Source of the DNA: Bacteroidaceae bacterium
GTDB lineage: Bacteria > Bacteroidota > Bacteroidia > Bacteroidales > Bacteroidaceae
Direction of reading: 5' to 3'
Length of the DNA stretch: 64,000 bases
Assembly (NCBI GenBank): GCA_024398715.1
Contig: JAKSIP010000001.1
Coordinates: 124,001-188,000 of the forward strand
Shown here: positions 43,194 through 52,075 of the stretch, one piece after another
How the letters are laid out: every line of letters begins with the position of its first letter
Numbering within the stretch: position 1 is the stretch's first letter
The notes under the pieces: model-generated
What the model saw: only the letters and a program-made list of their open reading frames with translations
What the model was told of the DNA's origin: nothing
The model's database searches: none
Position numbers and translations under genes: made by a program

Positions 43194-45056
43194 TTATTTG
43201 ATTTCTTCATCAATCTTGCTGATAATGGAAATGGCGTTGTTGTAAACATCCTGCAAGTTAACGTTCTGGGCCTGTGGTGCGTAACGTGCAAACTGACAGT
43301 TGTCTATAAGAGTCATCAATTCTTCTATAGTGTTCTGATGAACATGTTTGTTACGCAGTTCTTCCATTGCATTCTCTTTTGAAAGCTGGGATGTTGGTAT
43401 TGAAAGCTTGTCGCTGACATATCCCCAGAGAGCACCAAGAACAGCATCGTAGAATTCTGCACTTCTGTTATTCTGCATAAAGTTATTTGCTGTCTTCAAG
43501 CGCTTGGCGGCCATTGAGTTGGCGCGTTTCTTCCTGACTACCACTACATTGGCATTCTGTTTGCGCTGTCTGTCATACAAGATGACGAATGCAATCAGCA
43601 GCAATACCGGCAGAATAAGCAGCAGGTGGAATCTTGCTGAACCGTAGAACAGATTGTTGATATCAAGCAGTTTGCCGTTGTTCAAGTGGAAACGTACATC
43701 CTGACCGACAAATTTCAGGTCTGCCTGGCTTATATAACTTGAAAGCGCATCGGGTTGGGTATTGCTGTTGCTGGCGGAAACAGCATTGCTTCCACGTTCA
43801 ACCTCGAGTGTTATTTCCTGTGTGGAAATTGTTCTGTACTGACGTATCTTGGTATCAAAATACTGGAACTCGACAGACGGTATGGTATAGGTTCCCGGAT
43901 ACTGCGGAACAAACAGATATTCGAATACTTTGTTTCCTGTCTGGCCTTCCGGTTTCAAAGAGAACTTGTTTTCTATCTTGGGATCATATATTTCAAAATC
44001 TTTAGGCAGATTGACTACCGGTGTCTTGATAAGTTTAAGGTTGCCGGTTCCCGATACGATGATTCTGAGAGTCAGAGCATCGCCTGTCTTGACTTTTGTA
44101 GCACTGCATGTGGACGATATGGAAAAGTGCCCTACTCCACCGTAAAAGGCATCGGTTTTTCCTGCCGGTAACGGTCTGACATTTATTTTGATTGCAGGTG
44201 TAGTAAGGTTCTTCTGAACTTCCACATAGCGGGAATTCATAAAGATGTCAAATATGTCGTTGCTCTCAATGGGCTGATGGATATATGCTTCGAATGTTGT
44301 AGCCGGAATTTCAAGTTCTCCTGATTTTTGCGGGAACAGTACATACTGGCTCCAAAGTCTGGACTGATAGTTCAGCCCGTTGTAGTGCTCAAGTTCAAAA
44401 TCCATGTCTGGTAACTCTATCTCCTGAGTATGGAAATTCTGCATATCGGGGAACGGTTTGCTCAGATTGGTCAGGTTGACACGTGAGTATATCTTGAAAG
44501 ACAGCAGGATAGGCTCCTGTTCATAAACCACTTTCTTGTCAAGAGATGCTGTCATAAACAGGTCTTTGTTGTTTACGGCAGTTTTGCTGTTATTCTGTTG
44601 GTTGGACTGCTGATTGCTGCCCGGAGTACCTACAGTGTTAGAGGACTGCTGGGTCTTGTCCGGTGGCAAGACTTTGATACTGACAGAGTTGGACTCGTAT
44701 TTCCTGCCTTTTATCTCAATGGTTGCCGCAGGAATTGTAAACTCGCCTTCTGTCTGTGCCAGCAGAATATATGTGTACGTCTTTTTGTAAGACGATGTCA
44801 TTTTGCCGTTGATATATTGTGTACTTTGGCTGGTCGAACTGTTTGGGCCGGACAGAATGCGGAAATCTTCTATTGCCGGAATCTGCAGATTCTCGGCATC
44901 GCGCTCGTTGATGCTGTAGGACAACCTGAAATTCTGTCCCAGTACTACAGCTCTGTCTGCCGATGCTGTAAACTCAATTTTGTCTGTGGCGAATGCTGTT
45001 CCTGAAAAGAATCCAAGAGCAATAACCAATAGTGATATGTAACGTATGTGTTTCAT
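43194..45056 (-). CDS. batD: BatD family protein
   Basis: 620 aa. Signal peptide (MKHIRYISLLVIALGFFSGTAFA), several Ig-like beta domains (ADRAVVLGQNFRLSYSI, then TEGEFTIPAATIEIKG), a Ser/Asn/Gln-rich linker near residue 150, a membrane segment (FHLLLILPVLLLIAFVIL), and a basic cytoplasmic-side tail. The arrangement fits BatD of the aerotolerance operon, a large periplasmic protein thought to organise the Bat complex. It is 14 bp behind the fused batBC gene. Confidence 0.9.
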   Translation of the reverse strand: MKHIRYISLLVIALGFFSGTAFATDKIEFTASADRAVVLGQNFRLSYSINERDAENLQIPAIEDFRILSGPNSSTSQSTQYINGKMTSSYKKTYTYILLAQTEGEFTIPAATIEIKGRKYESNSVSIKVLPPDKTQQSSNTVGTPGSNQQSNQQNNSKTAVNNKDLFMTASLDKKVVYEQEPILLSFKIYSRVNLTNLSKPFPDMQNFHTQEIELPDMDFELEHYNGLNYQSRLWSQYVLFPQKSGELEIPATTFEAYIHQPIESNDIFDIFMNSRYVEVQKNLTTPAIKINVRPLPAGKTDAFYGGVGHFSISSTCSATKVKTGDALTLRIIVSGTGNLKLIKTPVVNLPKDFEIYDPKIENKFSLKPEGQTGNKVFEYLFVPQYPGTYTIPSVEFQYFDTKIRQYRTISTQEITLEVERGSNAVSASNSNTQPDALSSYISQADLKFVGQDVRFHLNNGKLLDINNLFYGSARFHLLLILPVLLLIAFVILYDRQRKQNANVVVVRKKRANSMAAKRLKTANNFMQNNRSAEFYDAVLGALWGYVSDKLSIPTSQLSKENAMEELRNKHVHQNTIEELMTLIDNCQFARYAPQAQNVNLQDVYNNAISIISKIDEEIK

Positions 45057-45070
45057 CTTGTCAATATGTT

Positions 45071-46918
45071 TTACCAGTCTTTATCGTAAGAACGCTGCTG
45101 TGTCTGCATCAGGGCTTCCTTAACACGTTCCTGAACATCTTTCTCATCCTGCATGGCAGCCTCAAGCAATTGGTCTGCAGCTTCTCTTGACATCTGGTCT
45201 CTTTGTTCCGGCTGATTCTGCTGGTTCTGCTGATTCTGATTATCCTGCTGATTTTTGTCCTGATTCTGCTGTTGGTCCTGTTCCTGCTTGTCCTGATCCT
45301 GTTTGTCCTGATCCTGATTCTGGTCCTGGTTGTTCTTGTCTTTATTGTTTTTGTTGTCTTTGTTCTTGTCTTGATTCTGGTTCTGCTGCTGTTGGTCCTG
45401 CTGCTGTTGCTGCTGGTCCTGCTGTTTTTTAAGTTCATGCATGGCTCTCAGCAGATTGTAACGGGTCTCGTTGTCTGACGGATTCAAACGCAAAGATTCT
45501 TTGTAAGCTTCAATGGCTTTCCCGTAATCCTGCCCGGCATGATGTATCACGCCTTTATTGTGATAGGACATTGACAGTTCTTTTCTTACAGACTCAATCA
45601 GCTGCGCATTGTTCTGCGGGTCTGTCTGAAGCATCTGCAAACGTTCCTTCTGCAGTATGATTGCCGTATCTATCTTTCCGGCAGCCTCCTGATATTTGGT
45701 CTGGTCTATGTAGGTGTTGCTCAGATTGTATAACGCGGTTGCAGATTCTTTATTAAGGTCCAGCGCTTGCAGATATCTTGTTTCCGCTTTGGTGAAAAGA
45801 CTGTCCTTATATACTCTGTTTCCTTTGCGGATATAGTCACGGTCCGTATATTGTGCATGCAGAAGACCGGGAACGGATAACAGCAACAGTAACGTCAGTA
45901 TATTTTTGCTTTTCAATTTTCTGATAAGTTTGGATTGGCGTTCACTTATGAACATTTCCAACAGAAGCAATACCAATATTACAATGGCAACAATCCAGAA
46001 CTGTTCATCCCATGCAGAATAGATTGTTGTTTCAATATCGGCTTTTGAAAGTGTTTCAATCTCTTTTCTGAGTGCGCGTTCGGCACTGTTGGAGTTATCT
46101 ACAAAAAAGTACTTTCCGCCTCCGGCAACGGCAAGTTCCTTACACATGGATTCATTCAGTCTGGTAATGATAACCTGACCGTCTTTGTCTTTTTTATATG
46201 ACTTGCCATCGTCTGTGGATATTGGAGAACCGCTGGTTGAACCAATGCCCAATACAAACAGTTTGTACCCTTTTTCTTTCACCATCCTGGCTGCTTCAAT
46301 TGCTCCGTCTTCGTGGTTCTCTCCATCGGTAATGAGAATGATTGCACGGCCAATATTGTCCTGGGCGGTAAAACTTTTCATACACAGACTCAGAGCGTCT
46401 TTGATATTTGTACCCTGACGCTTGACCGATTGTGTATTGATTGTACTCAGAAACAGTTTTGCTGAAATGAAATCTGACGTTATGGGTAGCTGCACAAAGG
46501 CATCGCCAGCAAAAAGGATAAGTCCCACTTTGTCATCCTGAAACTCGTCAACAAGGTTGCTTATCAGTCTTTTGGACTTTTCAAGTCTGCTTGGCGCAAC
46601 ATCCTGTGCAAGCATGGAGTTTGAAATATCAAGAGCTATCACAGTTTCAATACCAACCCTCTTGACGGTTGTCTGTGATGAACCGAACTGGGGCCTGGCA
46701 AGCAGCATGGCAATAAATGCTACACAAGCGAACATAATCCAGAAACGCACTACCCTTTTGGTGTTGCTGCGGTCCGGCATCAGAGCTTTGACCAGCAACG
46801 GATCTCCAAAGGCAAGCATTCTTTTCTTATAGCGTATGTTACCTATAATGTAAAGTGCTGCAAGTATGGGTAATACCAGCAGTATGTAGAAATATTCAGG
46901 ATTTGCAAATCTAAACAT
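45071..46918 (-). CDS. batB: BatB-BatC fusion: VWA membrane protein joined to TPR protein
   Basis: 615 aa. Residues 1-325 are BatB: two N-terminal membrane segments, a von Willebrand A domain with MIDAS DxSxS (Asp97, Ser99, Ser101) and a membrane segment at about 307-323. Residues 338-356 (ILTLLLLLSVPGLLHA) look exactly like the signal peptide that separate BatC proteins carry, and from about 357 on the protein is BatC: TPR repeats, then a Gln/Asp/Asn/Lys repeat tract (about 498-572) and a short terminal domain. In the Bacteroides fragilis operon BatB and BatC are separate genes. Here no stop divides them. Signal-peptide-like cleavage could still release BatC. Confidence 0.9.
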   Translation of the reverse strand: MFRFANPEYFYILLVLPILAALYIIGNIRYKKRMLAFGDPLLVKALMPDRSNTKRVVRFWIMFACVAFIAMLLARPQFGSSQTTVKRVGIETVIALDISNSMLAQDVAPSRLEKSKRLISNLVDEFQDDKVGLILFAGDAFVQLPITSDFISAKLFLSTINTQSVKRQGTNIKDALSLCMKSFTAQDNIGRAIILITDGENHEDGAIEAARMVKEKGYKLFVLGIGSTSGSPISTDDGKSYKKDKDGQVIITRLNESMCKELAVAGGGKYFFVDNSNSAERALRKEIETLSKADIETTIYSAWDEQFWIVAIVILVLLLLEMFISERQSKLIRKLKSKNILTLLLLLSVPGLLHAQYTDRDYIRKGNRVYKDSLFTKAETRYLQALDLNKESATALYNLSNTYIDQTKYQEAAGKIDTAIILQKERLQMLQTDPQNNAQLIESVRKELSMSYHNKGVIHHAGQDYGKAIEAYKESLRLNPSDNETRYNLLRAMHELKKQQDQQQQQQDQQQQNQNQDKNKDNKNNKDKNNQDQNQDQDKQDQDKQEQDQQQNQDKNQQDNQNQQNQQNQPEQRDQMSREAADQLLEAAMQDEKDVQERVKEALMQTQQRSYDKDW

Positions 46919-46932
46919 AGCACTGTCTGTTT

Positions 46933-47934
46933 TTAAGGCATTGTTCTCAATACGGTCTGTTTCAGCAGGATGTCAAGCAGGACGGCAAACAGCAGGAACC
47001 ATGCAAACGGCTGGTATGCCTCGTTCTTTTTGCTGAAATCCTTAACAGAGAGTTTTGTCCGCTCCAGTTTGTCAATCTCGTCGTATACAGCCTTGAGTTT
47101 GCTGTTGTTGGTAGCTCTGTAATAATGACCGTTGGCTGTTTGGGCAATCTTGGTAAGAACGTTCTCGTCAATCTCGACCGGCACATTGATATATCTTATA
47201 CCGCCGGTATAGGTGCGTGCAGGATAAGGAGCGGTTCCGTTGGTACCCACACCTATGGTATAAACCCTTATTCCGTAACTTTTTGCCATATCGGCAGCTG
47301 TTAACGGAGATATTTCTCCGGCATTGTTGCTACCGTCTGTCAGCAGTATGATTACCTTGCTTTTTGCTTTGCTTGCCTTGAGTCTCGATATTGAATTGGC
47401 GAGTCCCATGCCTATTGCGGTACCGTCTTCAATTATTCCGTTGCTGGCAATATCGCAATTCACGCTGTTGAAAAGATTGAGCAGTACGGTATGGTCTGTT
47501 GTAAGCGGACACTGTGTGTATGCTTCGCCGGCAAAGATTGAAAGTCCGATGTTGTCGTTAGGACGGCCGTTGATGAATTCCGATGCCACCTGCTTGGCAG
47601 CGTCAAGACGATTGGGCTTGAGGTCCTCTGCCAGCATACTTGTTGAAACGTCAACGCATAGCATTATGTCAATACCTTCAATTTCTGTGTTCTGCCAGTT
47701 TTCTGTTGTCTGCGGACGCGCCAGAATAATAACCAGCATGGCAAACGCAAACATGCGCAATGCAAAACGCAGATGTATAAGCCATACTTTCCAGCTTTGC
47801 CTGCCGGCATGGGCACTTAAAGAGAACATGCGCACAGTGGCATTCTCTTTCTTTCTGCCCATGAATATATACCATGCCGTGAATGGTATAATCAGTATCA
47901 GAAACAATAATATAGCGCTATTTGCAAAAGTCAT
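46933..47934 (-). CDS. batA: BatA VWA-domain membrane protein
   Basis: 333 aa. Two N-terminal membrane segments, a VWA domain with intact MIDAS (CVDVSTSMLAEDL; Asp-Ser-Ser) and ILLTDGSNNAG, and a C-terminal membrane segment (FAWFLLFAVLLDILL). It matches BatA of the aerotolerance operon. BatA-B VWA pairs with MoxR ATPases are thought to assemble or activate partner proteins at the membrane. Gap of 14 bp to batBC. Confidence 0.92.
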   Translation of the reverse strand: MTFANSAILLFLILIIPFTAWYIFMGRKKENATVRMFSLSAHAGRQSWKVWLIHLRFALRMFAFAMLVIILARPQTTENWQNTEIEGIDIMLCVDVSTSMLAEDLKPNRLDAAKQVASEFINGRPNDNIGLSIFAGEAYTQCPLTTDHTVLLNLFNSVNCDIASNGIIEDGTAIGMGLANSISRLKASKAKSKVIILLTDGSNNAGEISPLTAADMAKSYGIRVYTIGVGTNGTAPYPARTYTGGIRYINVPVEIDENVLTKIAQTANGHYYRATNNSKLKAVYDEIDKLERTKLSVKDFSKKNEAYQPFAWFLLFAVLLDILLKQTVLRTMP

Positions 47935-47937
47935 AGT

Positions 47938-49014
47938 TTAGAAAAATAGTATATAAACCTTATACATCAGATATACAAATGCAGCCACAGCAATAATGCC
48001 TGACAGTGTTGTAAGACCAAGAACAATAATCTTGTCTTTATGTGACATTCCGCCAACCTGAACAATCTGCTCTTCCGGTTTCTGTTCCTGCTGCTGCGTC
48101 TCAACAAAAGTATCTGCAATAAAACTCTGGGCAATATCCAGGTACATGTCGTTCTCGTTCAATAAAGGGTTATACTTGGCGAATTTGACCAGGTCTGCGG
48201 TCTGGAGCAGTTCTGAAAATTCCTTCAATCCCTGATAATCGGCACAGGTCTTGAGATTTTCTATAATCTGGTCCGATGTCATATCCGTTGCGTTAAAGCC
48301 GAAACGTTCTTCAATATAGTTCTTGATAATATCAGTAAGGCGTGAATAATAAGCCTTTGAATCTGAATCGTGCTGCAATTTCTGTTCCTTGATACTTTCA
48401 ATTGCATTCTTTGCAACAACATGTGCGGGAGCTTTCTTTTCAATAACCAGTTTCTTGAGAATAGGCTTGTCTTTTTTATACCGTCTGATAAAGAAGATGA
48501 ACGCGGTTACGAATGCCCCGATAACAAGCAGACTCAGCAGGGAATCATCAATATCCTGCCAGAGAATAGGTTCTGACAGCTGTTCCTTGTGACCGAATAT
48601 TGAATAACTTGTTGTGTCAACGGGGAATGCATATACCATCAGCGGAATGCCGTGAGTGGCTCTGCATACCACATTGTCAACATAAACCTTGGTAGGCGGA
48701 ATATAGAACATGGAAGTATCGAACGCGGTGACTGTATAATGATTGTTGACAGTCATGCGCTGTCCGAAATTTATGAATTGCGTATCGGTTTCAACCGGCG
48801 GAATAATTTCCAGACCGGGAATGATGTGCTTGTCATAATCGGGCAATGTTATCTGGGAACCTTTATCGCACGTTACGCTTATGTGGACTTTGGTCTGGTC
48901 TCCTATCAGGATGCCAATGGAATCGCACTGCAGTTCTACCACCACTTCTTTTTCTTTGGCAAACAAAACCACACTTAAAGCCAAAAATAAGACAAATGTA
49001 TATAAACGTTTCAT
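47938..49014 (-). CDS. Bat-operon membrane protein of unknown function
   Basis: 358 aa. Signal peptide (MKRLYTFVLFLALSVVLFA), a periplasmic beta domain, a membrane segment (LLSLLVIGAFVTAFIFFI), a cytoplasmic helical region (VAKNAIESIKEQKLQHDSD) and another membrane segment near the end (IIVLGLTTLSGIIAVAAFVY). The order signal-domain-TM-helices resembles the DUF4381-like proteins often found between DUF58 and batA genes. It lies only 3 bp from both neighbours, so it is a fixed operon member. Specific function unknown. Confidence 0.75.
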   Translation of the reverse strand: MKRLYTFVLFLALSVVLFAKEKEVVVELQCDSIGILIGDQTKVHISVTCDKGSQITLPDYDKHIIPGLEIIPPVETDTQFINFGQRMTVNNHYTVTAFDTSMFYIPPTKVYVDNVVCRATHGIPLMVYAFPVDTTSYSIFGHKEQLSEPILWQDIDDSLLSLLVIGAFVTAFIFFIRRYKKDKPILKKLVIEKKAPAHVVAKNAIESIKEQKLQHDSDSKAYYSRLTDIIKNYIEERFGFNATDMTSDQIIENLKTCADYQGLKEFSELLQTADLVKFAKYNPLLNENDMYLDIAQSFIADTFVETQQQEQKPEEQIVQVGGMSHKDKIIVLGLTTLSGIIAVAAFVYLMYKVYILFF

Positions 49015-49016
49015 AA

Positions 49017-49886
49017 TCAGCTTCTTAATGCAAATAATCCTAACAATACCTTTACAAAATCCTGATCGGTTCTGATTGAAATGGAATCCACCCGGCTCTT
49101 ATTGAACATTTCCTTGAGTCTTGCCTGCTGCCTGTTCCAGGCTTCGTTATGACGCTTGCGGACAGATTTGGAGCCTGTATCAACGTACATTTCCATACCG
49201 GTTTCGGCATCGGTCATGTTTACCAATCCGATATTGGGTAACTCTTCCATGCGTTTGTCATATACCTGAATTGCAACAACATCGTGCTTCTGGTTGGATA
49301 TTGTCAGGGCATTCTGAAAATTGCTGTTGTCCACAAAATCGCTCAGTACAAATGCGGTGCAACGCCTTTTGATAGCATTGGTCAGGAATTCCAGCGGTGC
49401 CTGCAGACTGGTGGTTCTGCTTTCAGGTTCAAAATTAAGCAGTTCACGGATAAGATACAGGATATGTTTCCTACCCTTCTGCGGCGGAATGAATTTTTCC
49501 ACATGATCTGTGTAGAACAGCAATCCTACCTTATCATTGTTCTGAATGGCTGCAAAAGCCAGTGTTGCAGCTATTTCCGTGACCAGTTCGCGTTGGGTTT
49601 GTGACGATGTTCCAAAATCAAGACTGCCGGACATATCTACCAGGAGCATAACCGTAAGTTCGCGTTCCTCTTCAAACACCTTTACGTATGGGTGGTCCAT
49701 GCGGGCTGTCACATTCCAGTCGATATCGCGTACGGAGTCTCCATATTGGTATTCACGCACCTCGCTGAAAGCCATACCGCGCCCTTTGAACGCTGTATGG
49801 TATTGACCGGCAAAGATGTTGTTTGACAGTCCTTTGGACTTTATCTCAATTTTGCGGACTTTTTGTATCAGATCCAGTTCTTCCAT
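49017..49886 (-). CDS. DUF58 domain protein of the Bat operon
   Basis: 289 aa. The DUF58 core reads GRGMAFSEVREYQYGDSVRDIDWNVTARM, followed by a VWA-like strand MLLVDMSGSLDFGT with a DxSGS metal site. DUF58 proteins pair with MoxR ATPases and VWA proteins in the same operons across bacteria. Cytoplasmic, no signal peptide. Gap of 33 bp to moxR. Confidence 0.9.
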   Translation of the reverse strand: MEELDLIQKVRKIEIKSKGLSNNIFAGQYHTAFKGRGMAFSEVREYQYGDSVRDIDWNVTARMDHPYVKVFEEERELTVMLLVDMSGSLDFGTSSQTQRELVTEIAATLAFAAIQNNDKVGLLFYTDHVEKFIPPQKGRKHILYLIRELLNFEPESRTTSLQAPLEFLTNAIKRRCTAFVLSDFVDNSNFQNALTISNQKHDVVAIQVYDKRMEELPNIGLVNMTDAETGMEMYVDTGSKSVRKRHNEAWNRQQARLKEMFNKSRVDSISIRTDQDFVKVLLGLFALRS

Positions 49887-49919
49887 TACTCTTTGTGGTA
49901 ATTTTCCGGATTATGAAAA

Positions 49920-50918
49920 TCAAGGCACGTCAATGCGGTTCAGAATCTTGCTTACAATCTCGTCTGCCTGGACATTGGTGGCCTCGGCCTCGTAGGAAAG
50001 TCCAATACGGTGACGCAGTACAAGATGTGCCACGGCGCGAATATCCTCAGGAACCACATAACCGCGGCGTTTGATAAACGCGTAGGTACGGCCTGCCATG
50101 GCAAGTGAGATTGAAGCACGCGGAGAACCACCGAAGGATATGAGCCCTTTCAGTTCCTGCAAACCGTAACGCTCCGGATAACGTGTGGCAAATACTATAT
50201 CAGCAATGTACTGTTCAATTTTCTCATCAAGATATACCTGGTTGACAACGCTCTTGGCATCTTCAATCTCTGCAGTTGTAACAACACTGCGGACAGGAGC
50301 GGAGAATGAACCGTTTATTTGCTGGTGTATAATCTGTTTTTCTTCTTCAATCTTTGGATAATCAACTATCACTTTGAGCATGAAACGGTCAACCTGGGCC
50401 TCTGGCAGCGGGTAAGTACCCTCTTGTTCGATAGGGTTCTGGGTTGCCATAACAAGGAACGGCTTTGGAAGAGCGAATGTATCGCTGCCTATGGTTACCT
50501 GACGTTCCTGCATAGCTTCAAGAAGTGCACTCTGTACTTTTGCCGGTGCACGGTTAATCTCGTCAGCAAGTATGAAGTTGGCAAAAACAGGACCTTTTTT
50601 TGCAACAAACTGTTCGTTCTTCTGGCTGTATATCATTGTACCTACAACATCGGCAGGCAACAGGTCCGGAGTAAACTGAATACGGCTGAAACTTGCATCG
50701 ATCAGACTTGCCAATGTCTTGATTGCAAGTGTTTTAGCCAAGCCTGGAACACCTTCAAGAAGAATGTGTCCGTTTGACAGAAGACCTATGAGCAAAGATT
50801 CAATCAATTGTTTCTGACCTACAATAACCTGATCCATTCCGGTTGTCAGATTGGTAACAAATGCGCTTTTTTCCTCTATGCGCTGGTTTAACTCGCGAAT
50901 ATCAATATTTGCATTCAT
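49920..50918 (-). CDS. moxR: MoxR-family AAA ATPase
   Basis: 332 aa. Walker A in LEGVPGLAKTLAIK, Walker B in ILADEINRAPAKVQSALLEAM, sensor I in ATQNPIEQEGTYPLPEAQ. MoxR ATPases act as chaperones that insert metal or activate VWA-containing complexes. It is the first gene of the Bat operon and follows its own -7 box. Confidence 0.94.
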   Translation of the reverse strand: MNANIDIRELNQRIEEKSAFVTNLTTGMDQVIVGQKQLIESLLIGLLSNGHILLEGVPGLAKTLAIKTLASLIDASFSRIQFTPDLLPADVVGTMIYSQKNEQFVAKKGPVFANFILADEINRAPAKVQSALLEAMQERQVTIGSDTFALPKPFLVMATQNPIEQEGTYPLPEAQVDRFMLKVIVDYPKIEEEKQIIHQQINGSFSAPVRSVVTTAEIEDAKSVVNQVYLDEKIEQYIADIVFATRYPERYGLQELKGLISFGGSPRASISLAMAGRTYAFIKRRGYVVPEDIRAVAHLVLRHRIGLSYEAEATNVQADEIVSKILNRIDVP

Positions 50919-50941
50919 CTTGTTTAAAGTTTATTCTGTTT

Positions 50942-50949
50942 CAAAGTTA
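50942..50949 (-). promoter_or_regulatory. -7 box of the moxR-bat operon
   Basis: Minus-strand TAACTTTG is a perfect TAnnTTTG, 23 bp ahead of the moxR ATG. No clear -33 element was found. Confidence 0.5.
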
Positions 50950-51016
50950 TTGTTTATAAATGTATGTACCGCTTTAAAAAAATATAATAATGTTTGATTT
51001 CTGTTTATTGGCAGTT

Positions 51017-51775
51017 CTATTCACTTTTTGGAAAATCAATACCGATAAAACTCAAATCAAGGGGTTCAACAAGATTGTAAAGAGTCAGAACATAGTAAAC
51101 AGCGGCGGCAAGCAACAGTACCAGCAGAACAATCAGAACCGTCCATCCTGCTTTGCATTTTTTCTTGGAAGGCGTTTTTGCAGCGGCAACATTGTCTTGA
51201 GTATCTTCCGGATTGGCAGGCTGGTCTGTAGCGTCGTCAGGCTGGTCTGTAGCAGCAGGCTGCTGGTCCGTAGCGTCGTCAGGCTGGTCTGTAGCGGCAG
51301 GCTGAACGGTAGCGGCAGGCTTTTCCTCACGATTCCCAGCTTCAATTATATCTGCCTGTATCTTCTTTTCCTCTTCATTTTCTGCCTTTTCCTCATCGGA
51401 TTCCTGCATGACGGAAAATTTTTCTTTCAAAGCGTCTTCGCTGTCATTGTCTTCAATTTGAACACTGGAGAAAGAAGAGAACGGAGCATTAATGATATCT
51501 TTTACGCTCTGTTCAGGTACAAATTGTATTTTTGTGTACGCATCTATCAGTATTCTGTTTCCGGTGTTGACATCAACGCTTTCTCTGGCAGAGATCTGTA
51601 CTTTCTTGAACGTGCCAAATCCTTTGATTTTAACCAGTTCTTCATCCTGAAGGGCTTTGGTAATTGTATCAAAGAAAGTGCGCGCAAAATCTTCGCATTC
51701 AGACCTGGCTGCACCTGTACGTTTGCTATGTGATTCAGCCAGCAGACTCAAATTCAGTTTTGTCCTGTTATCCAT
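51017..51775 (-). CDS. Membrane-anchored HU-like DNA-binding protein
   Basis: 252 aa. Residues about 1-100 are an HU/IHF fold: DFARTFFDTITKALQDEELV, KIKGFGTFKKVQISARESV, then the arm region. Residues 110-190 are acidic and low in complexity and contain a near-perfect duplicated block (AATDQPDDATDQ twice). Residues about 206-228 (KAGWTVLIVLLVLLLAAAVYY) are one clear membrane segment with a short tail beyond it. Nothing suggests export, so the HU part should face the cytoplasm and could tether DNA to the membrane. It lies 12 bp behind the classical HU gene, whose duplication may have created it. Confidence 0.82.
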   Translation of the reverse strand: MDNRTKLNLSLLAESHSKRTGAARSECEDFARTFFDTITKALQDEELVKIKGFGTFKKVQISARESVDVNTGNRILIDAYTKIQFVPEQSVKDIINAPFSSFSSVQIEDNDSEDALKEKFSVMQESDEEKAENEEEKKIQADIIEAGNREEKPAATVQPAATDQPDDATDQQPAATDQPDDATDQPANPEDTQDNVAAAKTPSKKKCKAGWTVLIVLLVLLLAAAVYYVLTLYNLVEPLDLSFIGIDFPKSE

Positions 51776-51787
51776 AATAAGGGCCTG

Positions 51788-52066
51788 TTACTTTTTGTTC
51801 AGTTTGTCTTTAAGAATATCACTCGGTTTGTAAGTCAGAGAGAGTTTGGGCGGAACAAGAGAACGCTCTCCTGTAGTGGGGTTTACACTGATTCTTTCCG
51901 CTTTTTGTTTAACCTCTAAAGTACCAAATCCGTTAATGCTTATCACATTGTTCTGTTGAAGGGTATCAAGCATGGTGCCAATAAGTTGCGCAACCTGCAT
52001 TGTTGTCTTCTCTACAGACATTTTTGCATTTTTGGATAATGTGCCAATAAACTCTTTGTTATTCAT
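51788..52066 (-). CDS. HU-family DNA-binding protein
   Basis: 92 aa, the classical HU length. The dimerisation helices and beta arm are clear: QLIGTMLDTLQQNNVISINGFGTLEVKQKAERISVNPTTGERSLVPPKLSLTYKPS has the GFGTF-like turn (GFGTL) and the arm Pro. It packages DNA. It lies between rimO (10 bp away) and the membrane-anchored paralogue, in the same direction. Confidence 0.92.
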   Translation of the reverse strand: MNNKEFIGTLSKNAKMSVEKTTMQVAQLIGTMLDTLQQNNVISINGFGTLEVKQKAERISVNPTTGERSLVPPKLSLTYKPSDILKDKLNKK

Positions 52067-52075
52067 AAAACATTA

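Noticed and set aside
45203-45478. Plus-strand hydrophobic frame (leucine-rich)
   Set aside because: It is the antisense of the Gln/Asp/Asn tract of the Bat fusion; codon complement explains the leucines.
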